Part shown: piece after piece, positions 19,226-28,474 of the stretch | Position numbering within the stretch: position 1 is the stretch's first letter | How the letters are laid out: every line of letters begins with the position of its first letter | Origin: Pseudomonadota bacterium | GTDB taxonomy: Bacteria > Desulfobacterota > Desulfobulbia > Desulfobulbales > Desulfocapsaceae | Assembly: GCA_018820855.1 (NCBI GenBank) | Contig: JAHJNL010000028.1 | Location: 1 to 64,000, forward strand | Direction of reading: 5' to 3' | Length of the DNA: 64,000 bases | Notes under the pieces: model-generated | What the model saw: only the letters and a program-made list of their open reading frames with translations | Database searches by the model: none | What the model was told of the DNA's origin: nothing | Position numbers and translations under genes: made by a program

Positions 19226-20158
19226 ATGCTTGTTGTTGACCCCTCTTATGAGATTCAGGACGAACTGGATCAAACCTCACTGGTCATTCGCCTGGAGGCC
19301 TGCGGTCGGATCTGTTACAAGAGTGAGGAGAAAATTACAAAGGATTCGGCTTTGCCCTTTGTCAAAAAAATCGCGGAACATGGGCATAATTCCGTCATGG
19401 AGATGGCAGTAGTTACGTTAGGGGTGCAGTGTTCCCGGGAACAGGCTGATGCCTTTTTGCTTCTTGAGCCCAAATATCTTTTTATTGACCGTGTTGATGG
19501 TGAGATGCTGGTCACAGGGTCCATCCGTTCTTTTCGTGAACTCTATCAGCGTGCAGGAAACACTGTGCCGGTGCACGCTATGGTCAGCTTTTTAGTTGAC
19601 GGCCACCCCTATCTTTTTGAAGGGGTATGGGATGGTGGACACGGTCTGAGCGAAGGAAGCAATATCGAGGTCAGAAAGCTGGATTTGCAGGAGGTGGAAG
19701 CCCTTCCTCCGCATTTACTTGCCCGCCATCGTTTCAGTGGAGTCAAGTTTGTTGTTAATCGCGCTGTTACTCATGAAATTGTCAGGCATCGTCCCTGTTC
19801 ATTTTTACAGGAAAGTCAGCGCTATTGCCGATACAGTCAGGATAAATTCGGCAGCCAGGTAACTTTTATCAAACCCATGTTTTACGAAGAGGGGACTAAG
19901 GAGTATTTGCTCTGGCAGAAGGCCATGGAAGATACTGAGCAGATCTACCTCCAGTTGCTTGAAACCTCCACACCCCAGGCAGCGCGAACTGTGCTGCCTA
20001 ACTCCTGCAAGACAGAGATTATCGTTTATTGCAATCTGGCAGAGTGGAGGCATATTTTTACTTTGCGAACCAGTCCTGCTGCTGAACCCTCCATGCGCGA
20101 AGTCATGATTCCCCTTGCCGCTGAGATGAAAGAACGTTATCCGGCGGTCTTTCCCTGA
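19226..20158 (+). CDS. thyX: Flavin-dependent thymidylate synthase ThyX
   Basis: 310 residues carrying the ThyX signature RHRPCSFLQESQRY (the RHRxxSxxxxSxRY motif) and C-terminal TLRTSPAAEPSMREVM. The enzyme methylates dUMP using methylene-THF and FAD, releasing THF and not DHF. ATG 19226 is two bases past the nifS stop with GGAG upstream, so it is in the same operon. The protein is longer than the common 220-250 residue ThyX; the extra residues are an insert between the N-terminal core and the motif. Confidence 0.93.
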   Translation: MLVVDPSYEIQDELDQTSLVIRLEACGRICYKSEEKITKDSALPFVKKIAEHGHNSVMEMAVVTLGVQCSREQADAFLLLEPKYLFIDRVDGEMLVTGSIRSFRELYQRAGNTVPVHAMVSFLVDGHPYLFEGVWDGGHGLSEGSNIEVRKLDLQEVEALPPHLLARHRFSGVKFVVNRAVTHEIVRHRPCSFLQESQRYCRYSQDKFGSQVTFIKPMFYEEGTKEYLLWQKAMEDTEQIYLQLLETSTPQAARTVLPNSCKTEIIVYCNLAEWRHIFTLRTSPAAEPSMREVMIPLAAEMKERYPAVFP

Positions 20159-20183
20159 AGCCAGTTACTCCTTTCTTTTTCTG

Positions 20184-20219
20184 AAAGCTCTTATTTCCTC
20201 CGAGGATGAGAGCTTTTTT
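20184..20219 (+). terminator. Rho-independent terminator after thyX
   Basis: AAAGCTCT (20184-20191) pairs with AGAGCTTT (20209-20216); an inner CCTC/GAGG stem extends the hairpin, and a run of T follows. It lies 25 bases past the thyX stop. Confidence 0.75.
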
Positions 20220-20243
20220 CTTATGCACCCCATTCTACCTGTA

Positions 20244-20272
20244 TTGACACTTTATTAAGAATTAGTTATATA
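20244..20272 (+). promoter_or_regulatory. Sigma-70 type promoter for fhs
   Basis: TTGACA at 20244-20249, a 17-base spacer, then TATATA at 20267-20272. The -35 box is a perfect match and the spacing is ideal. It lies after the thyX terminator and leaves a leader of about 170 bases before the fhs ATG. Confidence 0.75.
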
Positions 20273-20453
20273 GGTCATCAATTCTGATGAAATAGAGGTT
20301 GGCATTGATTTGAAGGTCCGTCGATGCTGCCTTCCCAGCCTGTCTGGGGGGTTTATCTCTTTGGATTCGTATGGTTAACTGTTTGACCTGCGAAAAAAAA
20401 GAGATCTTTCCTGGGCACTAACAAACTAACCCTTGCTGCAAAAGGAGATCAAT

Positions 20454-22217
20454 ATGGTTCTTGATCCAACAAAACACGCCGACTGGGAGATAGCCCAGGA
20501 GGCGGAGTCACGGATGAAAACAGTGTATGAGCTTGGTGATATCCTCGGTCTTGAGAAAGAGGAAGTGCTTCCCTATGGTCACTATGTCGGCAAACTTGAT
20601 TTCACAAAAATCATGAAGCGCCTTGGCAATAAGCCTGATGGCAAATATGTGGATGTGACCGCCATCAGTCCAACGCCTCTTGGAGAAGGAAAATCAACCT
20701 GTGCCATGGGATTGGTACAGGGACTTGGTAAACGGAACAAGTCCGTTGTCGGAGCGATTCGTCAGCCTTCCGGCGGACCCACGATGAACATCAAGGGATC
20801 GGCTGCAGGCGGCGGTTTGGCCCAGTGTATCCCACTTACCGAGTTTTCCCTTGGTCTGACCGGTGACATCAATGCTATCATGAACGCCCATAATCTGGGT
20901 ATGGTGGCATTGACTTCCCGCATGCAGCATGAGGCCAACTACACTGATGAGCAGCTTGCCCAGCGGAACCTGAAACGGTTGGATATCCATCCGAAAAAAG
21001 TGGAATTCAACTGGATTATGGATTTCTGCGCTCAGGCGCTCAGAAATATAACCATCGGTATCGGCGGCAAAATGGACGGCTTTACGATGCAGTCCTCTTT
21101 TGCCATTGCCGTTTCCTCTGAGATCATGGCCATTCTCGCGATTGCCAATGATCTTGCTGACATGCGCCGCCGTATTGGCAGGATTGTTGTTGCCTATGAC
21201 AGACAGGATCGTCCGATCACCACCGCTGATCTGGAAGTTGACGGTGCCATGACCGCATGGATGGTCCAAGCCCTGAATCCCAATATTATGCAGACGTTGG
21301 AAGGGCAGCCCGTTCTTGTTCATGCCGGTCCTTTTGCCAATATCGCCATTGGTCAGTCTTCTGTTATTGCCGACCGTGTTGGTCTGAAAATTGCCGATTA
21401 CAATGTTACCGAGTCCGGCTTTGGTGCTGATATCGGATTCGAAAAGTTCTGGAATCTTAAATGTCGGTTCTCGGGCAACAAACCGAACTGTGCCGTTGTT
21501 GTGGCCACCATTCGTGCTCTTAAATGTCACGGTGGTGCACCGATTCCTATTCCGGGCAAGCCTATGCCTGAAGAGTATGGCAAGGAGAATGTCGGCTGGG
21601 TTGAAGAGGGTTGTAAGAATCTCATTCACCATATTGAGACCGTTAAGAAGGCAGGTATCAATCCTGTTGTATGTATCAATGCATTCTATACCGATACTGA
21701 TAACGAGATCAAGGCCGTCCGTCGTATCTGCGAGGCAGCCGGTGCCCGTGTTGCCCTATCCCGTCACTGGGAGCATGGTGGTGACGGAGCTCTGGAATTT
21801 GCTGATGCCGTTGTTGATGCCTGTGAAGAGCCCAATAACTTCAAGTTCCTCTATGATCTCTCTGATCCCCTTGAAAAACGCATTGATCTCATTGCTAAAG
21901 AGGTCTATGGAGCAGACGGTGTTTCCTATACTCCGGAGGCCCAGGCTAAACTGAAGCGCCTTGCTGATGATCCTGACATGAAGGAAATGGGAACCTGTAT
22001 GGTCAAGACCCACCTCTCCCTCTCTCATAATCCTGCTCTGAAGGGGACTCCTAAAGGCTGGACCCTCCCCATCCGTGACATCCTCACCTACAAGGGGGCC
22101 GGATTTGTTGTTCCTGTGGCCGGGGCTATCAGCCTTATGCCGGGTACTGCGTCTGATCCTGCTTATCGCAGGGTTGATGTGGATGTAGAGACCGGAAAGG
22201 TTAAAGGCGTGTTCTAA
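20454..22217 (+). CDS. fhs: Formate-tetrahydrofolate ligase
   Basis: 587 residues, normal for the family. The ATP loop TPLGEGKST is near residue 70, with [15 protein letters not shown] and the C-terminal [12 protein letters not shown]. Fhs activates formate with ATP to 10-formyl-THF, the entry to the methyl branch of the Wood-Ljungdahl route and to purine and C1 synthesis. AAAGGAG precedes ATG 20454; the frame from 20433 is not needed. Its own promoter and terminator make it monocistronic. With the MTHFR at 37239 and ThyX next door it fits folate-based C1 metabolism. Confidence 0.96.
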   Translation: MVLDPTKHADWEIAQEAESRMKTVYELGDILGLEKEEVLPYGHYVGKLDFTKIMKRLGNKPDGKYVDVTAISPTPLGEGKSTCAMGLVQGLGKRNKSVVGAIRQPSGGPTMNIKGSAAGGGLAQCIPLTEFSLGLTGDINAIMNAHNLGMVALTSRMQHEANYTDEQLAQRNLKRLDIHPKKVEFNWIMDFCAQALRNITIGIGGKMDGFTMQSSFAIAVSSEIMAILAIANDLADMRRRIGRIVVAYDRQDRPITTADLEVDGAMTAWMVQALNPNIMQTLEGQPVLVHAGPFANIAIGQSSVIADRVGLKIADYNVTESGFGADIGFEKFWNLKCRFSGNKPNCAVVVATIRALKCHGGAPIPIPGKPMPEEYGKENVGWVEEGCKNLIHHIETVKKAGINPVVCINAFYTDTDNEIKAVRRICEAAGARVALSRHWEHGGDGALEFADAVVDACEEPNNFKFLYDLSDPLEKRIDLIAKEVYGADGVSYTPEAQAKLKRLADDPDMKEMGTCMVKTHLSLSHNPALKGTPKGWTLPIRDILTYKGAGFVVPVAGAISLMPGTASDPAYRRVDVDVETGKVKGVF

Positions 22218-22281
22218 TATGGTATGAGAAAAAAAGCGTAAAGAATAGCAGTTTCCTGACATTGTCAGTGTACTGTTAGGC

Positions 22282-22327
22282 AACGGGTTAAAAAAAGTTC
22301 ATCTTTTTTTAACCCGTTTGTTTTTTT
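22282..22327 (+). terminator. Rho-independent terminator after fhs
   Basis: AACGGGTTAAAAAAA (22282-22296), loop GTTCATC, and TTTTTTTAACCCGTT (22304-22318), then a T-rich tail to 22327. Fifteen-base perfect stem. Confidence 0.88.
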
Positions 22328-22420
22328 AGCAAAAAGCTTGTATTGTTATTATGTGTTGGGCTATACCAGACACAGTGTTTAGTAGTGTAATCTTCTCTAT
22401 TTTTTATATATCCAGCTGAT

Positions 22421-24655
22421 ATGGCAGTAAAACAAAACATTATTCCTAAGAAAAAGAGTTCTCTCAAAGGGACCGTAAAAGATCAATCCGGTGCAGGGAA
22501 GGTCAAGATCGGAGAGCTTTTGAGTAAGGCCGGCTATATCACTCCGGCCCAGCTTGCCACAGCCAAAAAAGAGCATAAGGAAAAAGGTGGCAGGCTCGGA
22601 GCCATCCTGCGTCAACTCGATTATATCGATAATGACACCATCTATACCTTTCTCAGTCGTCAGCACAATTTCACTTCGGTTCAGATCAGCAAAGAGCCAC
22701 CGAGTAAGGATGCCGTAGCCCTGATGCCCTATGAAGTGGCCAAGCGTTTCATGGCTTTTCCCCTTCGTCTGGCTGGAAACACCTTGCAGATTACTATGGC
22801 CGAGCCTACGGATACCGAGGCCGTGGAAAAGCTTCAGCATATCATGGGTAAGGACCTTTCCGTCTGTGTTTCCATGGAAGACGATCTGGTTGATGCCTAT
22901 AAACAGTATTACGGTATTGATGCAGAGGAGGCCGAGAGTTTTTCAAGCATTGTCGGTGACGATTTTGAGGAAGAGATGTCTGTCACTGAGATTGACGACT
23001 TCGGCAGCATCGTGGCTGAGGCCGCCGATGATTTTGAGATAGAAGCGGATGAAGAGGACATCGGAGGTGATCAGTTCGCTGCCTCTGATGCCCCCATCAT
23101 TAAATTGGTTAACGGTATTCTTGTCAAGGCGGTGCAGGATGGGGTCTCTGATATCCATGTGGAGCCTTATGAGAAATCCATGCAGGTCCGCTATCGCAAG
23201 GACGGTTCTCTTTTTAAGTCCATGAACCTGCCTTTGACCATTAAAAATGCCATGGTGGCCCGCCTGAAAATTCTGGCCAATCTCGACATCACTGAACGTC
23301 GTGTTCCCCAGGATGGTCGTATCAAAATGCGGCTTGGGCGAAACCGTTCTGTGGATTTTCGTGTTTCCTCCCTCCCCACCCTTTTTGGTGAGTCCGTTGT
23401 CCTTCGTATCCTGGATAAAAGTTCCCTCAATGTGGATCTGACCAAGCTTGGTTTTGAAGTGGAGACATTTGAGGCCCTGAAGCGTTGTCTCAAACGTCCT
23501 CAGGGGTTGCTGCTGGTTACCGGGCCCACCGGTTCCGGTAAAACTGTTACCCTCTATTCGGCGTTAAACTCTTTGAACTCAGAGGATATCAAGATTCTGA
23601 CAGCTGAAGATCCGGTTGAGTTCAACTTTAAGGGGATCAATCAGGTCAATGTTCATGCCGAGGTCGGGATGACTTTTGCCGCAGCTTTGAAGGCCTTTCT
23701 TCGTCAGGATCCTGATATCATCATGGTAGGTGAGATTCGTGACATGGACACTGCCGAGATTGCCATCAAGGCCGCCATGACCGGTCACCTTGTCTTTTCC
23801 ACCCTCCATACCAATGATAGTGCAGCAACCATCGGGCGTCTTATCGACATCGGCATTCCCCCATTTATGCTGGCCTCTTCCATCACCATGGTTCTTTCCC
23901 AGCGACTTGGCCGCAGGCTCTGTTCGAAGTGCAAAAAGCCGGAACAACATGACCCCCAGGAATTGCTCAGCATGGGATTCAAAGAGGAAGAGGTCGATTA
24001 TGTGGTCACTTACGGTCCTGTGGGCTGTCCTGACTGTAACGGTCTGGGTTATAAAGGACGGGTCGGGTTTTTTGAGTTGATGGAAGTGACTGACGAGGTG
24101 GCCAAGGCCATCAGTGCCGAGGTTCCTGAAGATCATTTGCGCAAGATTGCCCACCAGGAGGGAATGGTGCCACTTCGTCAGGCGGCCATTGAAAAGGTCC
24201 GTCAGGGGGTAACCAGTGTAGAGGAAGCCTTACGCAGGACAGTGGCTCATGAAGAAAGTCTCCCCGCCTATCTGGTCAACCCGGACGTGGAAAACTATGA
24301 GGATGCAGATACTATTATCCGTGAAGGAAATACAGATATTGATTTCTTTAAATTGATTCGGGGGGCGCTTTCTGTTGTAAAGGGTGGAAAGAAGATCGCT
24401 GAACTGACAGAGCCTGGTGAATATTTCGGGGAGATGGCTGCTTTGTCGGGTGAACAGCGTACTGCATCGATTGTCTCCATGGGGCGTTCCACCATAAAAC
24501 GATACCCGGGTGGTAAGCTTGATGAAATTATCACAAAATATCCAGATGTTTCTATTCATCTTTTCAAGACCATGGCCACCAGGTTACACAAGACCAACCA
24601 GATCATTGTCAAACTGGCTGGAGGCGTCAGCCGCCAGCAACCCAAGCGGTCATGA
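22421..24655 (+). CDS. GspE/PilB-type ATPase with MshEN-like N-terminus and C-terminal cyclic-nucleotide-binding domain
   Basis: 744 residues. Residues about 25-165 resemble an MshEN region (KIGELLSKAGYITPAQL, then GGRLGAILRQLDYIDNDTI), which in MshE binds c-di-GMP. The secretion ATPase core follows, with Walker A GPTGSGKT near 368, Walker B IIMVGEIRDMDTAE, the His box GHLVFSTLHTND, and a zinc site of two cysteine pairs (CSKC, CPDC). After the ATPase, residues about 625-730 form a cNMP-binding-like domain with PGEYFGEMAALSGEQRTAS, retaining the phosphate-cassette Glu and Arg. It would power pilus or type II secretion assembly, possibly under two nucleotide signals. No other pilus gene is in the window. 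The glycosyltransferase downstream overlaps by four bases (ATGA). No clear Shine-Dalgarno before ATG 22421. Confidence 0.88.
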   Translation: MAVKQNIIPKKKSSLKGTVKDQSGAGKVKIGELLSKAGYITPAQLATAKKEHKEKGGRLGAILRQLDYIDNDTIYTFLSRQHNFTSVQISKEPPSKDAVALMPYEVAKRFMAFPLRLAGNTLQITMAEPTDTEAVEKLQHIMGKDLSVCVSMEDDLVDAYKQYYGIDAEEAESFSSIVGDDFEEEMSVTEIDDFGSIVAEAADDFEIEADEEDIGGDQFAASDAPIIKLVNGILVKAVQDGVSDIHVEPYEKSMQVRYRKDGSLFKSMNLPLTIKNAMVARLKILANLDITERRVPQDGRIKMRLGRNRSVDFRVSSLPTLFGESVVLRILDKSSLNVDLTKLGFEVETFEALKRCLKRPQGLLLVTGPTGSGKTVTLYSALNSLNSEDIKILTAEDPVEFNFKGINQVNVHAEVGMTFAAALKAFLRQDPDIIMVGEIRDMDTAEIAIKAAMTGHLVFSTLHTNDSAATIGRLIDIGIPPFMLASSITMVLSQRLGRRLCSKCKKPEQHDPQELLSMGFKEEEVDYVVTYGPVGCPDCNGLGYKGRVGFFELMEVTDEVAKAISAEVPEDHLRKIAHQEGMVPLRQAAIEKVRQGVTSVEEALRRTVAHEESLPAYLVNPDVENYEDADTIIREGNTDIDFFKLIRGALSVVKGGKKIAELTEPGEYFGEMAALSGEQRTASIVSMGRSTIKRYPGGKLDEIITKYPDVSIHLFKTMATRLHKTNQIIVKLAGGVSRQQPKRS

Positions 24656-25443
24656 CGAAAATAAGCGTTTATATTATTGCCTATAATGAGGCCTGGAAAA
24701 TCAGAGATGCTATCAATTCTGTTCTCTGGGCTGATGAAATTGTGGTGGTTGATTCTCATTCTACAGATGATACGGTAGCCATTGCCGAGTCCTTGGGAGC
24801 ACGGGTTGTTCAAGTCGATTTTCAGGGATTCGGAGATCTGCGCAACCAGGCCATAGCTGCCTGCAGTCATGAATGGATTTTCAGTCTTGATTCAGATGAA
24901 CGCTGTACCAGAGAGGCGCGTGATGAGATCCTGGAGAAGCTTGCTGCTCCCGGAAATACCGAGGCCTGGTATGTGCCCAGAAGGAATTTTTTCATGGGTC
25001 GTTGGATTAAGCATTCAGGATTTTATCCTGACTACCGACAACCGCAACTGTTTAAAAAAGGGACATTAGTCTTTGCGCCGGATATGGTTCACGAGGCCTA
25101 TCAAATTCTTTCTTCGGCCCCACCTGCTTACCTCAAACACGCCATCTGGCAGGTTCCGTTTAAGGATTTGGAAGAGGTGCTGCACAAGGCCAATAAGTAT
25201 TCCAGTCTTGGTGCCAGAAAATTGGCGGATAAGGGAAAAGAAGGTGGAATGGGCAAGGCACTCGGCCGCGGACTCTGGTCGTTCTGTAAACTCTATTTTC
25301 TCAAACTGGGCATCCTTGACGGATGGCCGGGTTTTGTTATTGCCGTGGGAAATTTTGAAGGGACCTTTTTTAAATATGCAAAACTCCACGAATTGAACTC
25401 TTCCTGGTCACCACCGCATTCTCCTCCCCTCACTCGAAACTGA
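24652..25443 (+). CDS. Glycosyltransferase family 2 (LPS-core, WaaE/KdtX-like)
   Basis: 263 residues. GT2 fold: N-terminal ISVYIIAYNEAWKIRDAI, nucleotide-binding VVVDSHSTDDT, the DxD-type SLDSDERC and a C-terminal basic/hydrophobic segment (KLYFLKLGILDGWPGFVIA). This arrangement is that of the LPS core beta-1,4-glucosyltransferase group (WaaE/LgtF-like). Start overlaps the stop of the ATPase gene, so translation is coupled. It converges on the next glycosyltransferase with a 14-base gap. Confidence 0.8.
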   Translation: MTKISVYIIAYNEAWKIRDAINSVLWADEIVVVDSHSTDDTVAIAESLGARVVQVDFQGFGDLRNQAIAACSHEWIFSLDSDERCTREARDEILEKLAAPGNTEAWYVPRRNFFMGRWIKHSGFYPDYRQPQLFKKGTLVFAPDMVHEAYQILSSAPPAYLKHAIWQVPFKDLEEVLHKANKYSSLGARKLADKGKEGGMGKALGRGLWSFCKLYFLKLGILDGWPGFVIAVGNFEGTFFKYAKLHELNSSWSPPHSPPLTRN

Positions 25444-25457
25444 GAATCATATTATCC

Positions 25458-26285
25458 TCAGCCTCCTTGCTGTAACAATCGCTCTTTGCTCCATTCTCTA
25501 TGTTGAGAGAGCCCGTTTTCACACCAGACAAGTTTTTTCTGCAGGGTATTGGCAAGAATTCTGTCATTATTTGTAAGGTGTTGACGTGAGTTGATTTTGT
25601 GATGAAGGTGATAGGCAACCCCTTTGAACTTCAAGTTCTGTCGTCTTACTCCATAGTTCAGCATCCTTGCGGTAAATTCAGAATCCTCTCGCCCCCAACC
25701 AACAAAATCTTCATTGAAGCCGTTGATCGCCTCTGCATGTTTGCGCCAGAAGGCAAAGTTACAGGTCTTGATGCCGCTAAGTCGTTTACTGGAGAAACTG
25801 AAGAGCCTGGAAAGGAGGTTTGAACGAATGCAGTTTTTCCTGTTTTCCACACCGGGGTCCGTCAAACAGAAGCAAAGTTCTTTTTTGGCGATGGCCTTGC
25901 TGGTTGTTGCGGCGTTGAGCAGGACCCGTGAACCCTGGATAAAGAAATTTTCTCGGGCCGCATTGATGTGATCAGCAATGAAATTTTCTTCAATCAGGAT
26001 ATCCCCGTCGATGAGGATTATATAGTTGCCTTTGGCAATGGATAATGCTTTGTTTCTGCTCCTTGAAAGGCGAAACCCCTTGTTTTTCTGCCAGGAATGG
26101 ACAATGACGACAGGAGATTCCTTTTGCAGAGATTCGATGACCAGCTGTGTGTCAGGATCGGAGCCGTCATCGGCAATGATTATTTCAGACGGAAGGTAAG
26201 TCTGTTTGAATACAGAGCGAATCGATAGCTCCAGGGCTTCCTTCCAGTTGTAAGTTGTGATAATGAGTGATGTCCGCACAGGCAA
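25458..26285 (-). CDS. Glycosyltransferase family 2 with galactosyltransferase-type C-terminal domain
   Basis: 275 residues. N-terminal TSLIITTYNWKEALELSI, IIIADDGSDPDTQ, the DxD-type LIDGDILIE, and a C-terminal FNEDFVGWGREDSEFTARM that matches the Glyco_transf_7C region. The first codon is TTG at 26285; GTG 26279 is the alternative, and neither has a good ribosome site. It is the last gene of the minus-strand LPS block, 56 bases after the heptosyltransferase. Acceptor sugar unknown. Confidence 0.78.
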   Translation of the reverse strand: MPVRTSLIITTYNWKEALELSIRSVFKQTYLPSEIIIADDGSDPDTQLVIESLQKESPVVIVHSWQKNKGFRLSRSRNKALSIAKGNYIILIDGDILIEENFIADHINAARENFFIQGSRVLLNAATTSKAIAKKELCFCLTDPGVENRKNCIRSNLLSRLFSFSSKRLSGIKTCNFAFWRKHAEAINGFNEDFVGWGREDSEFTARMLNYGVRRQNLKFKGVAYHLHHKINSRQHLTNNDRILANTLQKKLVWCENGLSQHREWSKERLLQQGG

Positions 26286-26313
26286 GAGAGGGGTAAAGGT
26301 TATAGGTTAGGTA

Positions 26314-26404
26314 ACTAGGCTGAAGGTTGAAGGGAAAAACATTACGTATTGTCCCGGGAACCTGTTGGTTTTTTCTCAGCCTTCAGCCTAATTGCCTGAA
26401 TAAC
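26314..26404. repeat. Dispersed heptamer-rich inverted repeat, copy A
   Basis: AGGCTGAAGG (26317-26326) and CCTTCAGCCT (26380-26389) are perfect inverted arms inside longer, imperfect 25-base arms that end in AAAAAC/GTTTTT. CCTGAA at 26395-26400 marks the right edge. The right arm lies inside the 3' end of the heptosyltransferase gene and encodes its RLKAEKK tail. Related copies are at 37130, 47361 and 47953. Confidence 0.65.
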
Positions 26405-27421
26405 ATGGAGGACTTTTTCTACTGTCAGATCATTCATGCAGCGCCAAGTGTATTTTGTGCAGGGTTTCTGCGCATAACAGGGGCTGCAGGGAAGTGTCTC
26501 CCGGATAATAGTATGAGATGTTCCATAAGGACCTGTCCTGACCGGGTTAGCTGGCCCAAAGAGGGCAAAAACAGGAACGTCCAGAGCAGCTGCAATATGC
26601 ATGGGACCGGTATCATTACAAATAAAGAAACGGGCCTTGGCGATGAGGGAGACCAGTTCTTTGAGACCTGTCTGGCCTGCAAGATTGATGGCTTTGCCGT
26701 TGCTCGTTGCTACCACCTCTTCCACAATATGACTGTCGGCAGGGCTGCTGATAACTACTGTCGGCAGTGGTAGCTTGGCTGCCAGCTGGCCAAATCGCTC
26801 CGCCGGCCAGCGGTTGGCCTCTTTCCCGGCAGAGGGGGCCATGATACAGAACTCAGCAGGGAGAGAAGCTGAAAGCTCGGATACAGCGGGCAGGGGTGGA
26901 AAGGGGTATTCAATCTGAGAAGTGTCACAGTCCAGTAACCGAGCGAGTTTGAGGTAGCGGTCAATGGCGTGGATCTGATCCCCGCCCTGTATTTTGTGGG
27001 TATAAAAGAAAGGGCTCCCTTCATCGGAGTCGGAAAAACCCAGTTTGCATCTGGCTCCTGCAGCCCAGGTAATAAGTCCGCTGCGCAGCAGACCGGAAAG
27101 GTCCACCGAGATGTCAAAGTGTTCGGCTCTGAGTCCTTTCCAGAACCTCTTGATTTCAGGAAGTGTCTGACGGATACGGCTAATTTTTTTCCAGCCGTCC
27201 TTATTCATGATCCATAAACGTTCTATCAGGGGGTGCCCTTCCAGGAAGGTGTGCAGTCCCTTGGCAACGACCCAGTGAATTTCCGCCTCTGGGTATCGTT
27301 TGTGTACCGCTGCCAGGAAAGGCAGGCTGTGAACGATATCGCCTAAAGCACTGGGCTTGATAATCAGGATCTTTACAGGTCGTTTGCTGGTGGAGAGGAT
27401 ATCATTGAGAGTATCATTCAT
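26342..27421 (-). CDS. Heptosyltransferase (GT9, WaaC-like)
   Basis: 359 residues of the GT9 fold. N-terminal ILIIKPSALGDIVHSLPFL and HWVVAKG; C-terminal nucleotide-binding region with CNDTGPMHIAAALDVPVFALFG, including the Asp and the GPM segment conserved in ADP-heptose:LPS transferases. It adds L-glycero-D-manno-heptose to Kdo in the LPS inner core at the cytoplasmic face. The C-terminal tail RLKAEKKPTGSRDN is encoded by a dispersed repeat (copy A) and has no family counterpart that I know. Start overlaps the GT4 stop by four bases. Confidence 0.88.
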   Translation of the reverse strand: MNDTLNDILSTSKRPVKILIIKPSALGDIVHSLPFLAAVHKRYPEAEIHWVVAKGLHTFLEGHPLIERLWIMNKDGWKKISRIRQTLPEIKRFWKGLRAEHFDISVDLSGLLRSGLITWAAGARCKLGFSDSDEGSPFFYTHKIQGGDQIHAIDRYLKLARLLDCDTSQIEYPFPPLPAVSELSASLPAEFCIMAPSAGKEANRWPAERFGQLAAKLPLPTVVISSPADSHIVEEVVATSNGKAINLAGQTGLKELVSLIAKARFFICNDTGPMHIAAALDVPVFALFGPANPVRTGPYGTSHTIIRETLPCSPCYAQKPCTKYTWRCMNDLTVEKVLHVIQAIRLKAEKKPTGSRDNT

Positions 27422-28470
27422 GATTTTTCGAAGAGCATTTTAATGGCATGAATATGCTGCCCGATGGTCAGGCCGTGGGCAAGGGCGAAGTTGTCTGTTA
27501 CCGTAAAGGTGGTGTTTAACTCTCTTATAGTCCGAGCTATGGTTTCCGGTCTGTTATCGGTCAGGATTATACCATCTCGGGCAGAGAGTAGTTCTGTTGC
27601 CCCTACTTCTTTACTGGCAATGACCGGGGTTCCGCATTGCAGGGATTCAGGAATAACCAAGCCAAACGCTTCGTAATCAGAGGGGAGGATGGTGAAATCC
27701 ACTGCGCTGTAGACAGGCGCCAGGTTGGGAATGTAGCCTATATATCTGCAGTTTTCAGGGTGTGCCTGTGGGATTTTACTGCCGGCGACCAAGAGTTCAT
27801 ATTTGCTGGCATCCAGTAACCTGAAGGCCGCCAGAAGCTGGGTCAGGCCCTTGCACTGGTGGCCGCAGGATGGCAGGAGAAATGTAAGTTTCTTTTCGTC
27901 TATCTGCAACTCTTTACGGGTTTGCCGGACTGTCTTGTCGTCGGCAGGAAAAAATTTGTCTGTGTCTATGGGGGGATATATTGTTTTGATCTTGGTTTCT
28001 GCAACGTTGTAGTGTGCCATGATCTCCCTGGAAATGGCCTTGGAATGGGCCATGATAACAGGCACTGTTGCAACCATCTTTTTTTCAAAGAATATTTCAA
28101 TCTTGTCGTGCAGTCGGCGAAAGAGAGAGGTCCGGTTGATACGTCTGATTGTTTCCGGATGGACCCCGCCACAGACAGCGATATCCTGACAGTTGGTCCT
28201 GGTCAGGCTGATGGTGATATCATAGGCATCTTTCTTGAGACGGGTATTGCACAGGTGGAGGAAATGATACTTCTTCCAGCGTCCGGGCAGGGGCAGGAGA
28301 CTGGGCTGATAAATGGTACAGGAAGATTGTGCGGCCAGTTCTTTGTTCACCTCATAGGCATAGATGAATACCTGATCTCCATCTGCAAGAAAACCCTTGA
28401 GAAGCGAGAGCATGTAAGCCTCCATGCCGCCGCCCATGGAAAACTGGTTATGAATAATGGCTATTTTCAT
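27418..28470 (-). CDS. Glycosyltransferase family 4 (WaaG-like)
   Basis: 350 residues of GT-B fold. N-terminal IIHNQFSMGGGMEAYM, a mid-protein HSKAISREI, and the C-terminal donor site DYEAFGLVIPESLQCGTPVI with the ExxxxxxxE pair. Most like LPS core glucosyltransferase I (WaaG). The Met-Gly-Gly-Gly loop would contact the sugar-nucleotide phosphates. It is linked to the next gene by an ATGA overlap. Donor unproven. Confidence 0.8.
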   Translation of the reverse strand: MKIAIIHNQFSMGGGMEAYMLSLLKGFLADGDQVFIYAYEVNKELAAQSSCTIYQPSLLPLPGRWKKYHFLHLCNTRLKKDAYDITISLTRTNCQDIAVCGGVHPETIRRINRTSLFRRLHDKIEIFFEKKMVATVPVIMAHSKAISREIMAHYNVAETKIKTIYPPIDTDKFFPADDKTVRQTRKELQIDEKKLTFLLPSCGHQCKGLTQLLAAFRLLDASKYELLVAGSKIPQAHPENCRYIGYIPNLAPVYSAVDFTILPSDYEAFGLVIPESLQCGTPVIASKEVGATELLSARDGIILTDNRPETIARTIRELNTTFTVTDNFALAHGLTIGQHIHAIKMLFEKS

Positions 28471-28474
28471 GTGA

